Assembly: GCA_015657535.1 (NCBI GenBank)
Contig: JADHZB010001489.1
Coordinates: 10,569 to 74,568, forward strand
DNA from: Nephromyces sp. MM_2019
Taxonomy: Eukaryota; Apicomplexa; Aconoidasida; Nephromycida
Reading direction: 5' to 3'
Length of the DNA stretch: 64,000 bases
Part shown: positions 1 to 13,441 of the stretch, piece after piece
Layout: each line of letters opens with the position of its first letter
Numbering within the stretch: position 1 is the stretch's first letter
Translations under genes and position numbers: made by a program
Notes under the pieces: generated by a model
What the model saw: only the letters and a program-made list of their open reading frames with translations
Databases searched by the model: none
Told to the model about the DNA's origin: nothing

Positions 1-120
1 ACACACACACACACACACACATGTATCAGAGAATCAAATACTCACACACACACACACACATGTATCAGAGAATCAAATACTCACACACACACACATACAC
101 ACATACACACAGCTTATAGC
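1..120. repeat. CA microsatellite with a 39-bp duplicated unit
   Basis: Runs of (CA)n are interrupted by a non-CA segment that begins ATGTATCAGAGAATC at position 21 and again at position 60, giving a 39-bp period. The array lies just downstream of the minus-strand Ser/Ala-rich exon. It continues beyond the left edge of the window. Confidence 0.9.
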
Positions 121-146
121 CACTATAAAAAACTCCAATCTTCCTT

Positions 147-898
147 CTAATCAAAAGCACATAATAGACCTTTATTAGGCGCCTTCTTTAATAAGCTCGC
201 TTCATCAGTAAGAGGGGGTGAGAGGGGAGCTAAACGCTCCTCTTCTGCCAACGAGTCAGCTTCTTCCTTAATAAAAGCGTTGATACACACATCTGCAGCA
301 ACCTCAGAAGCAGTTGATTCAGCAAAAGAAGAGAAAGCTTTAGAGGCAGAAGAGGAAGAAGACGAATAAGAGGAATCTGCAGAGGAAGAAGAAGCAGCAC
401 AGCAATCTGCAAAGGCAGCAGAGAAACTCACATCAGCCTCAGAAGAAGAGACAGAATAAACTGCTTCCGACAAAGCAGATTCCATAGTAGCAGATGAAGC
501 AGCACACGAGGCAAACAATGTCCTTGAAGCACACACAACAGTCGCATCAGTACTAGCATTCTCACCCCCACCGCCCAACAGTGTGCTCACAGTAGCATCA
601 TCACCAGCACACACATACGCAGCTTCATCACTACTAAACCTGCCACCAACAGCTGTTTTAACAGATGAAGATGCCGCGTTTGATGCCTTTAAATACGCAG
701 TTTCTCCAGTCTTCACATCATCAGCTGCTTCTTCTTCCAACGGAAGTTTTAAGTATGGAGACACACATGAAGATGTTTCAGGCGTCGACTCCATTGTGAC
801 AACAGATAAGGCTAAGGTTGAGGAATCTGCGGGTATAGTAGAAGCATCTCTATCACAGGTTGCCAGAGTAACACCATTAACCACGCTTATCGGTGATG
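147..898 (-). CDS. 3'-terminal exon of a Ser/Ala-rich protein of unknown function (partial)
   Basis: A minus-strand frame stays open for about 279 codons. This is far longer than chance frames nearby. A strong polypyrimidine tract and acceptor (sense TTTATCTTCAG) end at 899, so the exon probably starts at 898 in phase 1 and codes for 249 residues before the TAG at 149-147. The product is dominated by Ser and Ala, with serine runs in its second half, a Gly tract (GGGGEN), scattered acidic clusters and a charged, proline-containing tail ending GLLCAFD. I see no recognised domain, signal peptide or membrane segment. Sense-strand TG repeats upstream fit a minus-strand transcript. I could not find the upstream exons. 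The low complexity means it could also be a repeat-derived open frame. Confidence 0.5.
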
Positions 899-1020
899 CT
901 GAAGATAAAAAAAAGGCGGATTTTTCCTTCAAAAAGAAGATGAAGAGAGTCCATCTGAAGAGGCTACAGAATTTGCAAAATCCCAAATATCATAACCTTT
1001 GGGCTTTCCGCTATAAAAAT

Positions 1021-1372
1021 ACACACACTAGGCAAGTAATCAGAGCCCCCCCCCCTCAGCGAGAGAATACCCTTTACTAAAACTTAGCGAGGAGCTCGTA
1101 GTTTGCTGCCTGGAGAAAAGTGGGAAATGAGGGGGTAATGAAGAGGGATGGGAGATGTACAGGGAGAAGGAGATTCACACACGAAGGAGGAGATTCAAAC
1201 ACACAGAAGAAGACACAGAGGGGGAAGTACACACATGGAGAAGGAGATTTACACAGAGGGGGAAGTACACACACATAGAAGCGCACAAATAAAGAAGGAT
1301 ACACATAGGGGAGCACAAACAAACAGAGACGGAGAAGCATGCACACACTCACAAATACACACATACAGATAT

Positions 1373-1407
<35 letters not shown>

Positions 1408-1480
1408 CCCACGCAAGACGCAACAAGCCTGCAAGAAAGAAATCTCCAAGCATAAACCACGCATACATACAAGCTAAAAA
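1021..1480. repeat. degenerate CA-rich minisatellite
   Basis: The plus strand holds loosely repeated blocks of the kind GAGAAGGAGATT plus ACACACA, and GAGGGGGAAGTACACACA, followed by a (CA)n and (TA)n run near 1376-1406. Frames are open on both strands here because of the repeat, not because of coding. Confidence 0.7.
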
Positions 1481-3659
1481 CACCCAAAAATCAAGAAGAA
1501 TGAGGGTACAAATGCAGCCAAAACTTGATAAAATTTCTTCAAAATTCATCAAAAGTTGGAAAAACTCACATCGAAAGGCGGAAGCTATCATAACAAGACA
1601 TTCAAGAAACACACACATTCACAGATAATTTTGGATGCGAAGTATCCCCAAAAAAGCTGGAGATTGCAAGTTACAAACCTTATACTTTTATAAGCCCAGA
1701 TAAGGGCTCTATATAACCCCTCCATAATACAACACCAAACTCTGATAAAGCCGACTTAAAACGATGGTAAAAGGCCAATCATTCCCCACCCCTTCAGCAG
1801 CCAAAAAGCTAACCATCCCCCCCCCCTCTCCACCAAAGAGTTAGTTTCCTCCCCAACCCCCTCACCCAACCTCAAAACCACATTTTCCCCTCCAAAAAAC
1901 TCTTTCCATCACCTCATTCAGGTGTAAAAATGCACACACACACTCGGATATTTTCGATTTCTAAGAAGCTTTCACCAGCTCTTCAGCTCCTCCTATTATA
2001 CCATCACTCCAACAGAAATAATCAGCAATGAAGAAAACAACTCTGCGATATCCATATTTACTTGAGAGAATAGCAAATCCAATTTCAGTCTGAAGAAAAG
2101 CCTACAGAAAACAGCAAAAAAACACTAAAAAATCGCCAAAATATCAAACGTTTTACTGCTTATTTAGATGAAAAAATGGGAATGCTCTTAGAGGTAAGGC
2201 CATCAAACGCAGCAGCTATCAAAGAAAAACTCAATTTTATCTACCTAGAGCCAATAAACTGTTATACACACACACGCCTAATACATTATGGTGGTAGCAA
2301 TAGAGGGAAAATCAGTGAAAATATTTTTTTTTGCGCACACCTTGCTACTATAAAATATCAATCCACAAGCCTTTGGGTGTACAATCATTTCTCTCAGAAA
2401 AAAAAAATCACGAACAGTAAGGTTGAAACTAGCTACCCATCATCGAAAAACACTAGGAATTCCACCATTTCGCGCAGTAAATCAAGGAAAACTAACAGGA
2501 AAATGTTCCAAATTTTTTCTCACCCTCTTATCTTTGAAGAAACAAAATTTGTGTCAAAATTTCCTACACATTATAAGCTTTTGAAGCTGAAATTGTGTAA
2601 AATACTCTCATATTATACACGCAGTAACATCTAAACTCACAGAAGAGGAAGTGGAGTGAAATTACAAGTGGAAGAAGCCAAAAAAGTGAATATTTTAATT
2701 AGGAGAAGCGAAAGAAGTTATTATTTAAACTACAAGTAGAAAAAACTAAATGCCTGAATTGCATCTTCAATTAGCAAAAACTAAAGTGAATCACATCTTC
2801 AAGAGAAATACGTTTAGACGCATTCAAAACTCGTCAAAAAACTACCCGCTTCATATGAGCCGCATCATGCTCAAGTTTCACTTCCCAAAAAATCACGTCT
2901 CTACATCCAAAAAACACCAGCTTTGGCTTTTCCAGCAAAGCCAGACTTATTTAGACGGCGAAATACTACTGTTTACCTCTCAGCGATGCACGTGTGTAGA
3001 GCTTTCTTCTTCAAAAAGAGCATAACACTACCATTTTATTTGCTAATTTTCATCGTATACGTGCAGCGACAAAAAAACCATAAAAAAAGCGAAAAATCTC
3101 CAATTTCTTATCCATTAAGGCGGCAGGTAACTTTTCGCCATCTATATTGTGCGAGTATAACAGAATCTAACAATCAGCATGACAATACAAGACAAACGAG
3201 CTACACACGAAGTATAATCGCTACAATTAACGTGAAAAAAAAGAGAAATCGGCATGAAAAAAGTTGAATCTTCACATCAAATATTCATATCTACCCAAAA
3301 CAATCTACTTCCCAAGACCAAGCATCCAAATCTGCCCAAATCAACCTTCTCCACACAAAACATCCAAATCTTCTCCCGTGATGCTATCAATACAACAAGC
3401 ACAAAAAGAGAAAACAAATTTATACAAAATACTCGAAGAAGTCCAACTATATATCAAAGGCTTCTGTGGTGCAATAAACAGCGCCTTTTCATGATGTGAA
3501 GAGGTTCCACTTGTACATGAGACGGGGTTAAGTAGCTAGAAATCTTCAAAAATAGAGAGCTGTAGCGAAGTCAAACAAAAACGAGGAAATTCTGCCTCAA
3601 TACAACATGAAATGCCGGCTACCCTTAAAACCACAAAAAAAAATTCTTTAACGAAGGAT

Positions 3660-3825
3660 TTTGACGTTTTCTGAATGTAAAAATCTCATCATCCACAAGG
3701 TGCTTTCTCTGCATCTTCTAAAGTTTCTACTCAAATTTCGGCATTTTTTAATGTAAAATCTCACCCTCTCCAATGCCTTCTCTCTGCTTCTTCTGCCGTT
3801 TCTACCCAAATTCCGCCTTTTTCTC
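3660..3825. repeat. two-copy imperfect repeat, about 76 bp
   Basis: The block beginning AATGTAAAAATCTCA at 3674 recurs in diverged form at 3750. Each copy continues with a CTTTCTCTGC...TTCTGCCGTTTCTAC type sequence. On the minus strand both copies read as Arg-rich peptide with the shared pattern RNL.RN.RR.RE. Whether this is coding is unknown. Confidence 0.6.
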
Positions 3826-4204
3826 AAGTCACACACGACCTAAAGCACACACTAGTACGAAGTTTTTTGTATACTGTTTCTGCCCTATTCAGACTGATAA
3901 CCTAACTCTCCTTCTCTTTGCTTCTTCAATTTTAGCAGAAAATTGTGATTTACACACACATCTGGTGTGTTTTTGTGTCTGTACACAGTATTCCAAAGCA
4001 AAGCAATTGGGCATCATTATGCGCTTTTTGCTCGGCTATTACTAAACTGTAAAATAGCTAACCCGTAGAAGAAGAAGAGTATCATCTTGAAAGACAGCTT
4101 CAGCATCATCACCTTGAGTGGCGCTAAAAGGCTGAAAAAACCTACAAAAGAGATTCTCAGGAAAGATGAAACAGAGGTTTCCGTTTTTTCGGAATAGCTA
4201 TTCT

Positions 4205-4470
4205 AGAAGCAGGTGTGTGTGTGTATGGGTTTGTGTGTGTGTGTGCCGGTTGTGTGTGTGTGTATGGGCTTGTGTGTGCGCTGGTTTGTGTGTATATGTC
4301 TATGTGTATCTATGTGTGTGGGTTTTGTGTGTCTATTTGTGTGTGCAGGTTGTGTCTATGACTTTTATGTGTGGGTTGTGCGGGTTGTGTGTGTTGTGCG
4401 GGTTGTGCGGGTTGTGTGGGTTGTGCGGGTTGTGTGGGTTGTGTGTGTCTTTAGTTGTGTATGAGTAGCT
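4205..4470. repeat. TG-rich tract with 9-bp GGGTTGTGY repeats
   Basis: A (TG)n-rich tract on the plus strand grades into tandem copies of GGGTTGTGC and GGGTTGTGT at about 4371-4445. The T/G-only composition is telomere-like at first sight. The tract is internal and short, so an expanded microsatellite is more likely. Confidence 0.8.
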
Positions 4471-7400
4471 GCATGTGTGTGCGCGTTCATCTTCCTATTT
4501 CCTGGTTTTACTTTGTTATATAGATTTAGCATGTTTGAAACATCTAACTGAGAAACAGAGACATATACAGAGATAGAGAGATACCTAGAGAGACAAAGAG
4601 AGAAAATGAGATAAATTAAGTAGCTTTGAAGCTAATATAGAGTATGCATTCAGTCTCCTTGGGAAAGATGTAGATGAGTGTACAGAAAGTTTTGAGAAGC
4701 TTGGCTAGAGTCACGGGATGAAACCTTGTTTTGGTAAGCTTCTACACATGAACAGAAAAAAGGTAGCTATTTTGCTGTAAACTCAGTTACTAGGATATAG
4801 AAAAAAGGCTTTTCTTTTAACCTAGCTGCTATGATGATACAGGAAAACATCTACTTCCCATAGTGTAGCATACTAGTAAGAAACAATAGAATTGACTCAA
4901 AACTGATTTTTTTGCATTGCATAGCCACCATATTACACGCAATGCTACCTGATACTGCCTATCAAAACATATATAGTAAACAGAGCTGTGGCTCTACACT
5001 ATAATCCCTAACTTAATTCTGTAAACACTAGGAGTTCTCCTGCAGCAATTTATTGCAAAAACGAAGAAAAAAAAAGGCAATAACACGCAATTTACCTCAA
5101 ATAGTATGATTTTATCTATAAATATGTGTGTGCAAAAAAAGTTAAGGTGTACTCAATCGTAAAGGATATGCTATTTTCACTCTCTTTCTAATTAAGATGT
5201 ACCTTCCAGATGATATCCGTCATTTAAAAAGATTTTTGTTTTTTTTTTTTATTAAATAAATTTGATTAGTAATTGAAGAGTGTGTTTGTGCGCAAAATAT
5301 ATATGTTACTACTTCCACAGTGGTGGTGTGGACTGCAGTTACTGCCTGAAAAAACCGGTTTATAAGGCAAATTTATTATATTTAAATGCGGAAGATTTTT
5401 GATGAACCGCAGAAAATTCCTATATATTGCCAATTTTCCTGGCCTGAGATAAAAAAAAATTTTAAAGACGGAATTTTGGGGTTTTGTCGGATAACATTAT
5501 TTGCGGTGTTTCTGGGCGGAAAGCTGATGAAATCGCTAAAGAACTTTGGTGGTTTAGAGAGGAAAATTGTAGTGAAAATGGCAAGAAGTCGCACAAGCTA
5601 ATGGGGCGTACGTCCGCTTCGTCTGTGTGGGAGCAATAAAGGGCTTTTTTCGAGGGGGTGGGGAGGGGTGGCATTGAAAAGCCATCATGAAATGGCAGAG
5701 AATATATTTCTTCTAGAAAGTATGGGTTAAGACTTCATGTGAATGTGTGCGTTTTTGTCTTTTCTCATTTGGTGGAAGTTTCTATAGGATATGCATCTTC
5801 TAGGAGCAGAAACACTCGCCTAGAGATGGTAGAGCCGCTCCGGCTTCAGCAGCCTTAGTGGTGGATTGAGTTATATGTTGTGTACCACCCCCCCGAAGGG
5901 AGTGATTCTCTCTCCTTTCCATCGTTTTATCTTCCAAGCTCTTTATTAGTGATATAGCTTGTGTACATATGCTCATGTCTGTAGTTCTGCAAGGGAATCA
6001 CTACAAGACTAACGGTATCTATTTTCACTGTCCAAGGAAGCATTAAATTCATTGGTTTTTTTATACAAAGCAATTATGCTGAAATCATTTATTTTCTACC
6101 CTCTATTTTATGCTTTTCTCAGTAATATATGAGAGTAGTACTTTCACAGTGGATGCTAGGAGCTCAACATCTTACACTTTGTTTTTTGAGCTTTTCAAGA
6201 CCAAGAAAAGAGCACTCCTTAATAGTGAATAGTCATGAAAAGCACAGATCTCTATTTATCTTTATTTCCAGCTAGTTTTTCTTCATTCTTGTCTTTTTTA
6301 TACCCATTGCTATATCCTTTATCATCATTTCCATCTCCTTCATTTTCAGCTGCTTCATCTTCACCTTTCAAATAATCTACAGGATTTTTGTAGTTTCTAC
6401 CTTATGGTAGAGTCGTAAATTCAAACCCTAAAATATTTTTTAAAGGGATTTTGACACAAATTCATCAATTTTCTACTTAAATTCTATCGTATTTTGTGAA
6501 TTCTTTTTCAGATTGCTTGTATTCTTGCAGATTTTCAGCAGATTTTTTGTTTTACAAACTCCGAAACTGGAATAGCATCGAAAAGCATTTTATTTAATCA
6601 GGTTTAAAATTGTTCTTTTCGACACCTATGAATCCACTGATGACTCTTTTTTTTCCCTTCTTTATATTCGCTGAATTTACCTCTAGATACTAGTCCCATT
6701 TTTTTTAAATTAGGTTATCTGAAACTAGTCTTTCAATTTTAAAATCACCAGGAAATTTTTAAGTACCTCTTTGTAAGGGAATAGTTTTATACAGTGATGT
6801 CAAGATTGAGAAGATATTTAAGCATAGCGTAGGCGAGTAATATGGGTACAAAAATTTCCCTCGTTTTCGGACTGCTGGTTATAAAGGTTTTTTTTTATTT
6901 TAGCTTTTATTTCTCTAGTCATATCCCCTAAAACTAATAGAAGAACTCAACGGAATGCTATGCAGTAGGAAATAAAAGGAAGCAAGAAGCTATTATATTA
7001 GCTAGAAGTGATCATAGGAACCAAGAAACAATTATAGTGACCAAGGAGCACGCATATATGAACCGAGACGATCTTTTTAAAGCTCGTAAGAAGCATAAGT
7101 ACAGTGCACACAAGGGCCTGGCTTTAAAATGCTTCTGGCAAGAAAAAGTAGCCTTTTCCATCGAAAAAAGCCTTTGAACTTCTGAAACCAGAGGAACATG
7201 AAGCTGATGTGCTATTCTGCGGTGATTTGCTATTAAAAGCCTCCTTTCCACGAAGCTAATCTACCATTGACCTCCTATTTTTTGTACTTTCATTTTTACA
7301 GCGCTAGCGAAATAGTACGTAGAGTAAGCTTCAGTAGTTTTATAAACATGCTAAACGGCTGAGGCAGGAACTTGATTGACTAATCTTATTTTTTAAGTAC

Positions 7401-9684
7401 AGATGCTAGATTCTAAAGTAAAAGCGATAGATTCACCCAGTCGTTCACTTAGAAGGCCATTTCGTAGACGGTTGACATTTCTGGGGGGTATCAGCAAGAA
7501 AATTTTAGAAATACGCCTCTGCTGCGCGTGCAGCTAAGTTTTTTATGCGTTGGAACCAAGACTGAGTTTCTTGTTTTTACTTCTTTATAGCGCTACTGAC
7601 TGAACTATTTCTGCTAGGACCCTCCACTGGGAAAACAGTCAGTTTTTAATGGTTTTAAGCTGTTTTCAACTGCAAGGACCTACTTGAAGGACGCTAAAAT
7701 TCCTGATTAATAATTTAGCAGTTGCATCGATACAAGAAAATTACCAGTACATCCAAACCTCAAGCTATCTGAATTAAATCCCCTATGGCTTATTCTTTAG
7801 ATGGATTCAAGACTAATTTTTTCTTTCGCAGAGCAGTATGGCTTTACCTCCGTTGCCTACCGAAAGTTAAATTTCATGCGAGAATTTCTCAATTTCGTGA
7901 TATGAGCTAGTTTATACACCGGCTAGGTGTAGCACTTTCTTCTCTCAGGAAACCTAGGTGCTTTTGTTTTCAATTTTCTTGCATATAACTGCCCTGACGC
8001 TTCGCTGTCGTGCAGCAGCGGTGAAAAAGGCATTTCCCAGGCGTAGCCTCAATTATATAAATCACTAGAAAAATAAAGCTAGTTGTTCCTTGGTAGTATG
8101 GCATCTAGGGATCAAAACTATCTAATCGCAGCCAAAAAATGTAAACACTGAAACCTTTAATAAGCCGAAGTAATTTATCTCTTTATTTCACAACTAATTC
8201 GGAAAAAATGGTAACAGACTTGTATAATCCTTGTATTTTTTGAGAAGAAATAATCTAAACGTCCCTCCCAATGCTCCCTGCTTAATAATGGCATAAGCAT
8301 TCGTGATATGATAATGCTTCCAATGGGCGAATAGATACGTAAAAATTTCCTTTAAAAGTGCTACGAACGCTACAAAATTGTTAGTTTTCAAGGATTCTAT
8401 TACTTGCTTCAGCACAAAAGCGGAAATTACTACTCTGTTGTGATTTATGAGTATCCACTAGTGTAGGTTCATATAGTTTAAGCATAACACCCGTTTTTTC
8501 ACCAAAAAATTGCTCTTTTTCATTTATGTCTCCATACTAGGTGGCTTTGATACAAGGCAAGCGCACCGCTTTATTACACTGTGCTAGCGAGATGGATTCT
8601 AGCTGCGCAGGCGAGGAATGAGGCATCGCATAGAATATTTTTCACAAGTTAAATACCCAGGAAGCATAAAAAAATGTGAACTCACAGGCATGATGTAGAC
8701 TTTATGAAGTTAAGCGCCAAAGATAACCTCATTGAGCCTTTCGTCGAAACTCTCTAGTTTCATAAATGTGCAGATGTATCCTTTTGCCATCTATAAGGTG
8801 AAAAAATCTAGTCTTCAAGAGAGAGAAAAGAAGACACACCAGTAAGTGTCTAATATAATACGTTACTTTACCATCTCATCAAATGGAGCAGGAGTCGCGC
8901 TTCAGCATAATTGACACAGAGAAACGATTCCTTGCAACTTTTGCACTCTAGATATGGGTAGACGCATCTACATTTAATTTAAAGTGAGTATTGGCGTACA
9001 CCATCGAGCAAACAAGTTATTTTGTCACGCTTTGTAGAAAGGAATGCTGGTACTCTTCATTATTGCTTCCGTTATAAGAGCTCCCTGCTATTATCTCGGC
9101 ACATACGGCTGGCTACATTTTTATTACTAGTTTACATCAAAATAATGCATCTATAGGAAGCTTCACTTGAACTTTCTCGATCTATCAGTCTGCAAAATAA
9201 ACGTAAAACGTGCTATCGCAGCAGGTAGCAAATTTTTTACTCGCAAGCGCTGAGGCTTAGGTCTGTTTATATTACTTACATTTAAACTGCTTTGAAAGTT
9301 AATGAACTATATAGCAAGTTTTACCGGAAAAGTTTCCTACCTCTGTCCCTCATAATACTAGACTATAGCTTCCAAGGAGCACAAAGATAATGCAGGCAGC
9401 TCCAAGCTGTTTTCCTGCATCACGCGTATAATGTGAGGTTACTACATTTAAGCTTGCCAAGATGAAAGTTTGTCCGCACTAACCTTACCATTTTTTATTG
9501 CTAACTATATAGCTAGAGTCTTTATCGGTGGGAAAATTTACAAGTTAGTGGATTTGAAATGATTTTATTTCCTCGTCCCCAGGCTTAAGGTGTTCAAAAT
9601 AGAAGATTTTTGGGCTGCCAGGGACTCCTTTCGATGACTACTAAATATTTCATGGTGACGTGAGTTTTTTTCATGAAAGTGAAT

Positions 9685-12600
9685 ATGGGTTGCCAGGCAT
9701 CAACATCAGGAAAGCCGTTTGGAAGCCGAAAATTAATTTGGCGTGACCCAAGCTTCTCAGATGAGGAGAAAGAATTCAAAAGATTCAACGGCTTTTCTAA
9801 TCCTCTCCAAATCACCCAGATCTTGACATGGGTACTTTTCGCGATGAATATCGCAGCGTTTTACGCTGTTTTCATTCCTTCTTTTCGCTTTTATCTGAAA
9901 GTGGTTCTCGGACCCATATTTGGCGTTGTAATAATAGCTATATTCGTTTCGGCTTACCGAGCTACCAAATGCGACCCCGGAGATTATTTAAATGAGCAAA
10001 AACGGCTGGATCCAGAAGGTTGATTTATAATTATTGTAGTATACGTACAGCTTCACCTCGCGATTTCTTTAACCATGGTAACTACAGAGCACTGGTAGTT
10101 GTATAATTCTGACAGGTTTAAAGAAAAACAGCTTTTACAAGCTTCTAAGATTATATTCAGAACAAGTTCAATTGCTTCTATAGGCCTGGAGCTTCTCCTT
10201 TTGTATGAAATTAACGGTGTCGATACTTCATACATTGCGTAGTGTTACCCTATATTGCAAAAAAAGTATCATAAACCTTGGTTACCATGCTCTACATTCT
10301 CTCAGGATTCAAGGTTGATAGAACAATGGGTTTATGTGATCAATGTGGATACGTGCATGAGCACAGCAAGCACTGCAAAGTTTGCAATAAGTGTGTCGAC
10401 CGCTTCGACCATCATTGCAAATGGATTAACAACTGTATCGGAAAAGAAAATTACGGGTAGAAAAACAGCATTTAAAGACAACCTATCCACAAGTTTTTTG
10501 AGGATGGTCTCACGGTTTTATCAAGTATATACAGAAGGAAGATAAGATGAATTTTTTCTTGAATGTACCCCGTTGCAACTTTCTGATTTGGGTGTATCTA
10601 ATACTTTTAACCACTGTTTACCATTATCCCTCACAAGTTGTCAAGTCAATTAGGTTTGGAAAAAGCTTGCTACAGTTTATTTTTAGCTTCCATCATTACA
10701 TTGGCATAGGTGAAAAAAGCTCAAGATACTTAGACTTTCAAACGGCAACTTATAAGGATTCCTTTAACATCTTATTCTGCTGTGTGAGGCTAACTTATTT
10801 TTTATTTCCATGAACCACAAGTAATCTCATTGGCGAATCCTTAGGTTTTAGGGCTAATGGCAATAGCACTCATGGCTTGGGGGATGCATGCGTAGACAGA
10901 AATAGTGTTTCTCTCTTAAACCAATCAGGATTTTCCTTGCTGCGGTGCTTTTGAACTAACGCTAAAATCATTTGAGAGTTACGCAGATAATTAGAATAGA
11001 CAAGGATGCACCTAGAAGACAAAATGGACTAAATAAATTTAGGAAAAACAATAGCTAACAATTTCTGTTGGTAATAAGAAGCAACGATGGCATATATTCG
11101 CTCTTTCCTAATGGCACTCCTTTTCTGAAAAAGATTTGAAATTTTTGTTTCCAGGGATTTTATAGTCTTGATTTCCGCTGTAGCCTTGATGTCGCTTATA
11201 CTGACATTATCTGCTATTTGGTTGATTATTGAACATGCAGTATTTCAGACTGCTAACCAACAATGGTTAGAGGTAAGCTATTTCTGTGTTGAGTGCATGC
11301 AAGCAATGTTGACGGCAGCTGCGCAGAGGGGCTTCGGAGTGCCTTAAATATCTTCCACAATATATTAGTGGGATATGTGTATGCTACACACAATTCAAGC
11401 TGGGGCTTAATCTGCTAAGCGTAGGCGTAGCGAAAGCAAATCTGAATAGCCTACTTTTAGTTCGATGCATTATACCAAAAACCTAGTGATCTAACTATGA
11501 ACAGGATACAGCTAGAGTAAAAGCTAATTCCTTTTTTCAACGTAAAGAAACCACAAAAATGGTTTTTTTAATGTGACCATTGAAAGAAATTTGTATCGCT
11601 GCAAGCAGCAGCATAGTATTCAGATGCTACTCATCCTCGAGACATGGCTTCTTTGGCATGGCGGCACTGAGAAAATCTAAAGTACACTGGTGTTATCGCT
11701 ACCATTTTTTTTCTGCTTATGTGCTCTCCAGACAGCGCGCTAAACAATACGCTGCCATATTAGCGAAAATTTTGAGACGTAAAACCCCCATTTCTCCAAT
11801 TGATCAGTGATAGGCTTAGGTAACTTGAGCTATATTCTCAAGAAAACACTGGTAAGCCGCTGGCTAGCCATTTTTTTATTAAGGGTGTAAACTATGTCAT
11901 GCAGGTTTACAGAGCCTGGGATGGAGCAGCAGCAATAACGTTATATTCCATAGTAATCGCGCTGAACTTACCTATATTCTTGGCTGTAATAGAGCTAGTA
12001 GTCCTTCATGCATACCTTCTGCGTATGCACATAACTACTTTTCAATACATAACTACGCGGGTGACGGAGGAAAAAGTAAGTCAAATAATATATATGTGTT
12101 AACTCGCATACGTAGTTGTGCATCATAATTATGAACACGGAATGACATGGATATAAGGAGAGTTGGTACAAAGTAGCCTCGAAAGCAGAGCATTAATTTT
12201 TAGGCCGTAACATGATACTTTGCTAGTTTTAAGAAAGTTCTCAAGCCTTAATTATTCATAACTACAAGATTTACCTTGTGTTTTCACCTACATCTTCGAA
12301 GCAGGATATAGGCTAGGGACTGCACTACAACCATCGAGACTTAGACGTCAAATATAAAGCTTAGCGCAACAATTCATGTAACAAAAAAAAATATCCTTTT
12401 GGAGGTCAAGTTTTCCTCCTCCGGCTAACCAAGGCATAAAACCCCTCAAGGGTCCCCATTACTACATCCGCCTCTGGTCATGATTGTCTATTACGCTTAA
12501 CGTCTGCATAAAGTTACAACTTCTTGAAAATAAGTATGGAACTGGCAAAGGGTTGTGCCAATCTCTATAGAAAACTAAAAAAGCTGCCTCTCATTGCAAA

Positions 12601-13441
12601 AAATATTGCGCAGTCCACTTTTTAGAGTGAAATTTGGTTGGCAGCTAAGTTTTGGTTTGCAGTAATAAGCAACTATTAAGAAGGATATCATAGAGTTGGT
12701 TTTTCATCGTATTTTATGAATTCCTACACGGTAACAGCGTGTAGATGGCTTTTGCATTCCTGTACTGTAGACTACATATGAGGTACCAATTTAAGGTTAT
12801 ATCAATAATTTAGATGCTGCTCTAAACTGAATTTGCAACTTGCTCGACTAAATACACGGCAATTTTAAGAAAATAACTTCACAAGTTGCGGGTCTTGACT
12901 TCCTGACTCGCTAATTTCAGTTATCATATGCGGTGCGTTGAATGGCTCTAAATCAAGCGTAATAAGCGCTATAAACGTACCTAATTTAGGTAACGGCTAA
13001 ATTGTCTTTGGATGACACAGAATACATGCAGAGCTGCGTACGCACAAAGCGCATTAGAATACAGATTTAGCGGATCAGTGATACTCGCTTTCGTAGACGC
13101 TCACAGTAATAATCCCCGCAGTCCTGCCCAATAAGAAAAATATGAATGGTGTTTCATGTTGCCCTTGTAGCTAGAAAGCTTTACGTATGCAGAATTTATT
13201 CTAGTCGGCTGTTTTCCTGGGGGTGTCGATGGGTACTAGCAACCAGTAACCAATGCATGAAGCTGGCAAAGTGATAACTTCAGACTTTCATGGTTTTTAG
13301 GGGCGTGGCGACATGAAGGTAGCTGCAGACGAAGGAAGCGCAGAAGACCAAAATAAACTGAGAACTTGCGCAGAATGCATCATAATCGACAAAAAGTACG
13401 CTAAATATATTCTAAGTGTAACTGCGCCCATTGCATTGTGA
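9685..13441 (+). CDS. DHHC-type protein S-acyltransferase (palmitoyltransferase), ZDHHC1/11-like
   Basis: It transfers palmitate to cysteines of membrane proteins. Exons are 9685-10018, 10306-10456, 11155-11272, 11905-12075 and probably 13301-13441. All phases join correctly (1, 2, 0, 0), giving about 304 aa. Exon 1 has two membrane segments and the DPGD motif that follows TM2 in this family. Exon 2 holds the zinc-binding Cys-rich domain: [12 protein letters not shown], then the catalytic DHHC and KWINNCIG. Exons 3 and 4 carry TM3 and TM4, followed by ITTFQY at the place of the family TTxE motif. I chose the ATG at 9685 over 9673 because it gives MGCQAS, a good N-myristoylation plus Cys-acylation signal. 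HCxx[15 protein letters not shown] resembles human ZDHHC1/11. The last exon rests only on an acceptor, matching phase and a stop, so the C-terminus is uncertain. Confidence 0.9.

Larger units (their letters stand above)
1481..9684. other. AT-rich stretch with no supported gene
   Basis: About 8 kb of AT-rich sequence. It contains poly-A/T runs, scattered CA/TG microsatellites in the first 3 kb, a two-copy repeat at 3674-3825 and a TG tract at 4205-4470. Frames of up to 152 codons occur on both strands. None has family similarity or clear splice partners. Upstream exons of the minus-strand Ser/Ala-rich gene, or the 5' region of the DHHC gene, may lie here. Confidence 0.5.

Noticed and set aside
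4371..4445. GGGTTGTGY repeats as a telomere or interstitial telomere
   Set aside because: The unit does not match the TTTAGGG or TTAGGG type, the tract is short and internal, and it grades into ordinary (TG)n.
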